Assembly (NCBI GenBank): GCA_031270825.1
Contig: JAISXH010000037.1
Location: 1-64,000, forward strand
DNA length: 64,000 bases
Source: Bifidobacteriaceae bacterium
Lineage (GTDB): Bacteria > Actinomycetota > Actinomycetes > Actinomycetales > WQXJ01
Direction: 5' to 3'
Of the stretch, positions 63,425 to 64,000 are shown piece after piece (the first letter of the stretch is position 1; each line of letters starts with the position of its first letter). Under the pieces are notes generated by a model, which saw only the letters and a program-made list of their open reading frames with translations, was not told the origin of the DNA and searched no databases. The position numbers and the translations under genes were made by a program.

Positions 63425-64000
63425 GTGCTCGGCGATCAGGCCGGCCCCGGCCAAAGCGGTGGCGCTGAGGCCGCCCAGATAAAGCGATCCCAACTCACGG
63501 ACGTCGAGCGTGAGGTCGGCGACGGCATCGTCCGCCAGATCGGCGACCTTGGTGACCCGGGCGCCGTCCGGCCCACCCTCCAGACGCCAAACCGCGGCGT
63601 TGTCGCCGAGCAGGCGGTCCTGGACCGCCAAGCGTAGGTCAAGCGTCACGGCGTAGCGGCGGGCCCCGAGCGCGGCCGGGACATCGACCAGGCGGACGTG
63701 CTCGCGGTCGATCACGACCGGGCGGGCGCTGCGCCAATCCTCCAACCAGGCGAACAGCGGATCGTCCAACGGCAACGGCGGCGTCTCGACGTTGGCCACC
63801 AAAGGCAACGTCAAGAGCTGACGCCACAGCTCATGACCGCTCGGCGGGTCCACGGCCTGGAAAACCCGCACCGTGGCGGTCCCGTCCGCGACCCAACCGT
63901 CCCATTTGCCATCACGGCGCACCAGCGCATAGCCGGTCGGCTGACCTGCCCGGCTGGCGACCAGAATCCGCCAGGGCTCCAGGGCCGCGTCCTTCGGGCC
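63350..64000 (-). CDS. Eis-like GNAT N-acetyltransferase, C-terminal part (gene runs past the right edge)
   Basis: The visible 216 residues begin at the window edge with ALEPWRILVASRAGQPTGYALVRRDG and continue to an SCP2-like C-terminal domain: VWRLEGGPDGARVTKV, then DVRELGSLYLGGLSA, and a terminal Phe (GTPHDF). This arrangement, including the terminal carboxylate used in catalysis, is typical of Eis-family hexameric acetyltransferases, which modify aminoglycosides or protein lysines. The start codon and the N-terminal GNAT domain are outside the window. The true substrate is unknown. Its 3' end has been tandemly duplicated downstream. Confidence 0.8.
   Translation of the reverse strand, partial: GPKDAALEPWRILVASRAGQPTGYALVRRDGKWDGWVADGTATVRVFQAVDPPSGHELWRQLLTLPLVANVETPPLPLDDPLFAWLEDWRSARPVVIDREHVRLVDVPAALGARRYAVTLDLRLAVQDRLLGDNAAVWRLEGGPDGARVTKVADLADDAVADLTLDVRELGSLYLGGLSATALAGAGLIAEHTPGALAVANRAFSSERAPGTPHDF

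Overview
The window is a 64 kb piece of a GC-rich actinobacterial chromosome (Actinomycetota, class Actinomycetes). The evidence is the order thrS - HIT/Ap4A phosphorylase-like - pgsA - PIM acyltransferase - pimA - yebC - ruvC - ruvA - ruvB - yajC - secD - secF - apt - relA, the genes of phosphatidylinositol mannoside synthesis, and paired single-domain TrkA proteins next to an APC permease. I cannot name a genus. I recognised no tRNA, rRNA, CRISPR array, insertion sequence or prophage.

Layout. 0-3.5 kb: a KimA-like APC permease divergent from two TrkA/Ceo K+ proteins. 3.6-8.2 kb: a polysaccharide-type ABC exporter pair and two glycosyltransferases. 8.2-12.5 kb: a GalT-like DUF4921 protein, a VanZ-RDD membrane protein, a small ORF and a DMT transporter. 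12.5-18.6 kb: malQ, chorismate mutase, clpX with an unusually long linker, a vapBC pair and coaA. 18.7-23.1 kb: a NifX-like/HAD fusion, a DUF554 protein, an Sfp-type PPTase and a gluconokinase/6-phosphogluconate dehydrogenase fusion. 23.1-34.0 kb: an accessory sugar or polyol uptake and catabolic locus (ABC importer, four dehydrogenase or isomerase families, a GntR regulator) with somewhat more A/T than its neighbours by eye. 34.1-47.1 kb: rarA, an MMPL protein, aspS, hisS, a cyclophilin, a DUF349 protein and relA. 47.2-61.2 kb: the long minus-strand core block (apt, sec, ruv, yebC, PIM genes, thrS). 61.3-64 kb: an ABC-F ATPase and the 3' part of an Eis-like acetyltransferase.

The genes form coherent units: K+ uptake with its RCK regulators; export and assembly of a surface glycan; Holliday-junction processing (ruvCAB); Sec secretion (yajC-secDF); PIM lipid synthesis (pgsA, acyltransferase, pimA); and an inducible catabolic regulon in which two promoters share a TATAAT box and an ATATGAT half-site, probably the target of the GntR protein encoded between them.

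The most unusual non-coding features are (i) a ~131-nt element with three stem-loops present twice in opposite orientation, at 37990-38120 and 44636-44766, each between convergent genes; (ii) a ~30-nt dispersed repeat containing GGGGACGGTGAT at the 3' ends of three minus-strand genes; (iii) an 80-82 bp tandem repeat formed from the 3' end of the Eis-like gene; and (iv) a recurring leaderless start layout, a TANNNT-like box 5-8 nt before the start codon, in front of about sixteen genes. Several housekeeping proteins carry long Ala/Gly/Pro/Glu-rich insertions.
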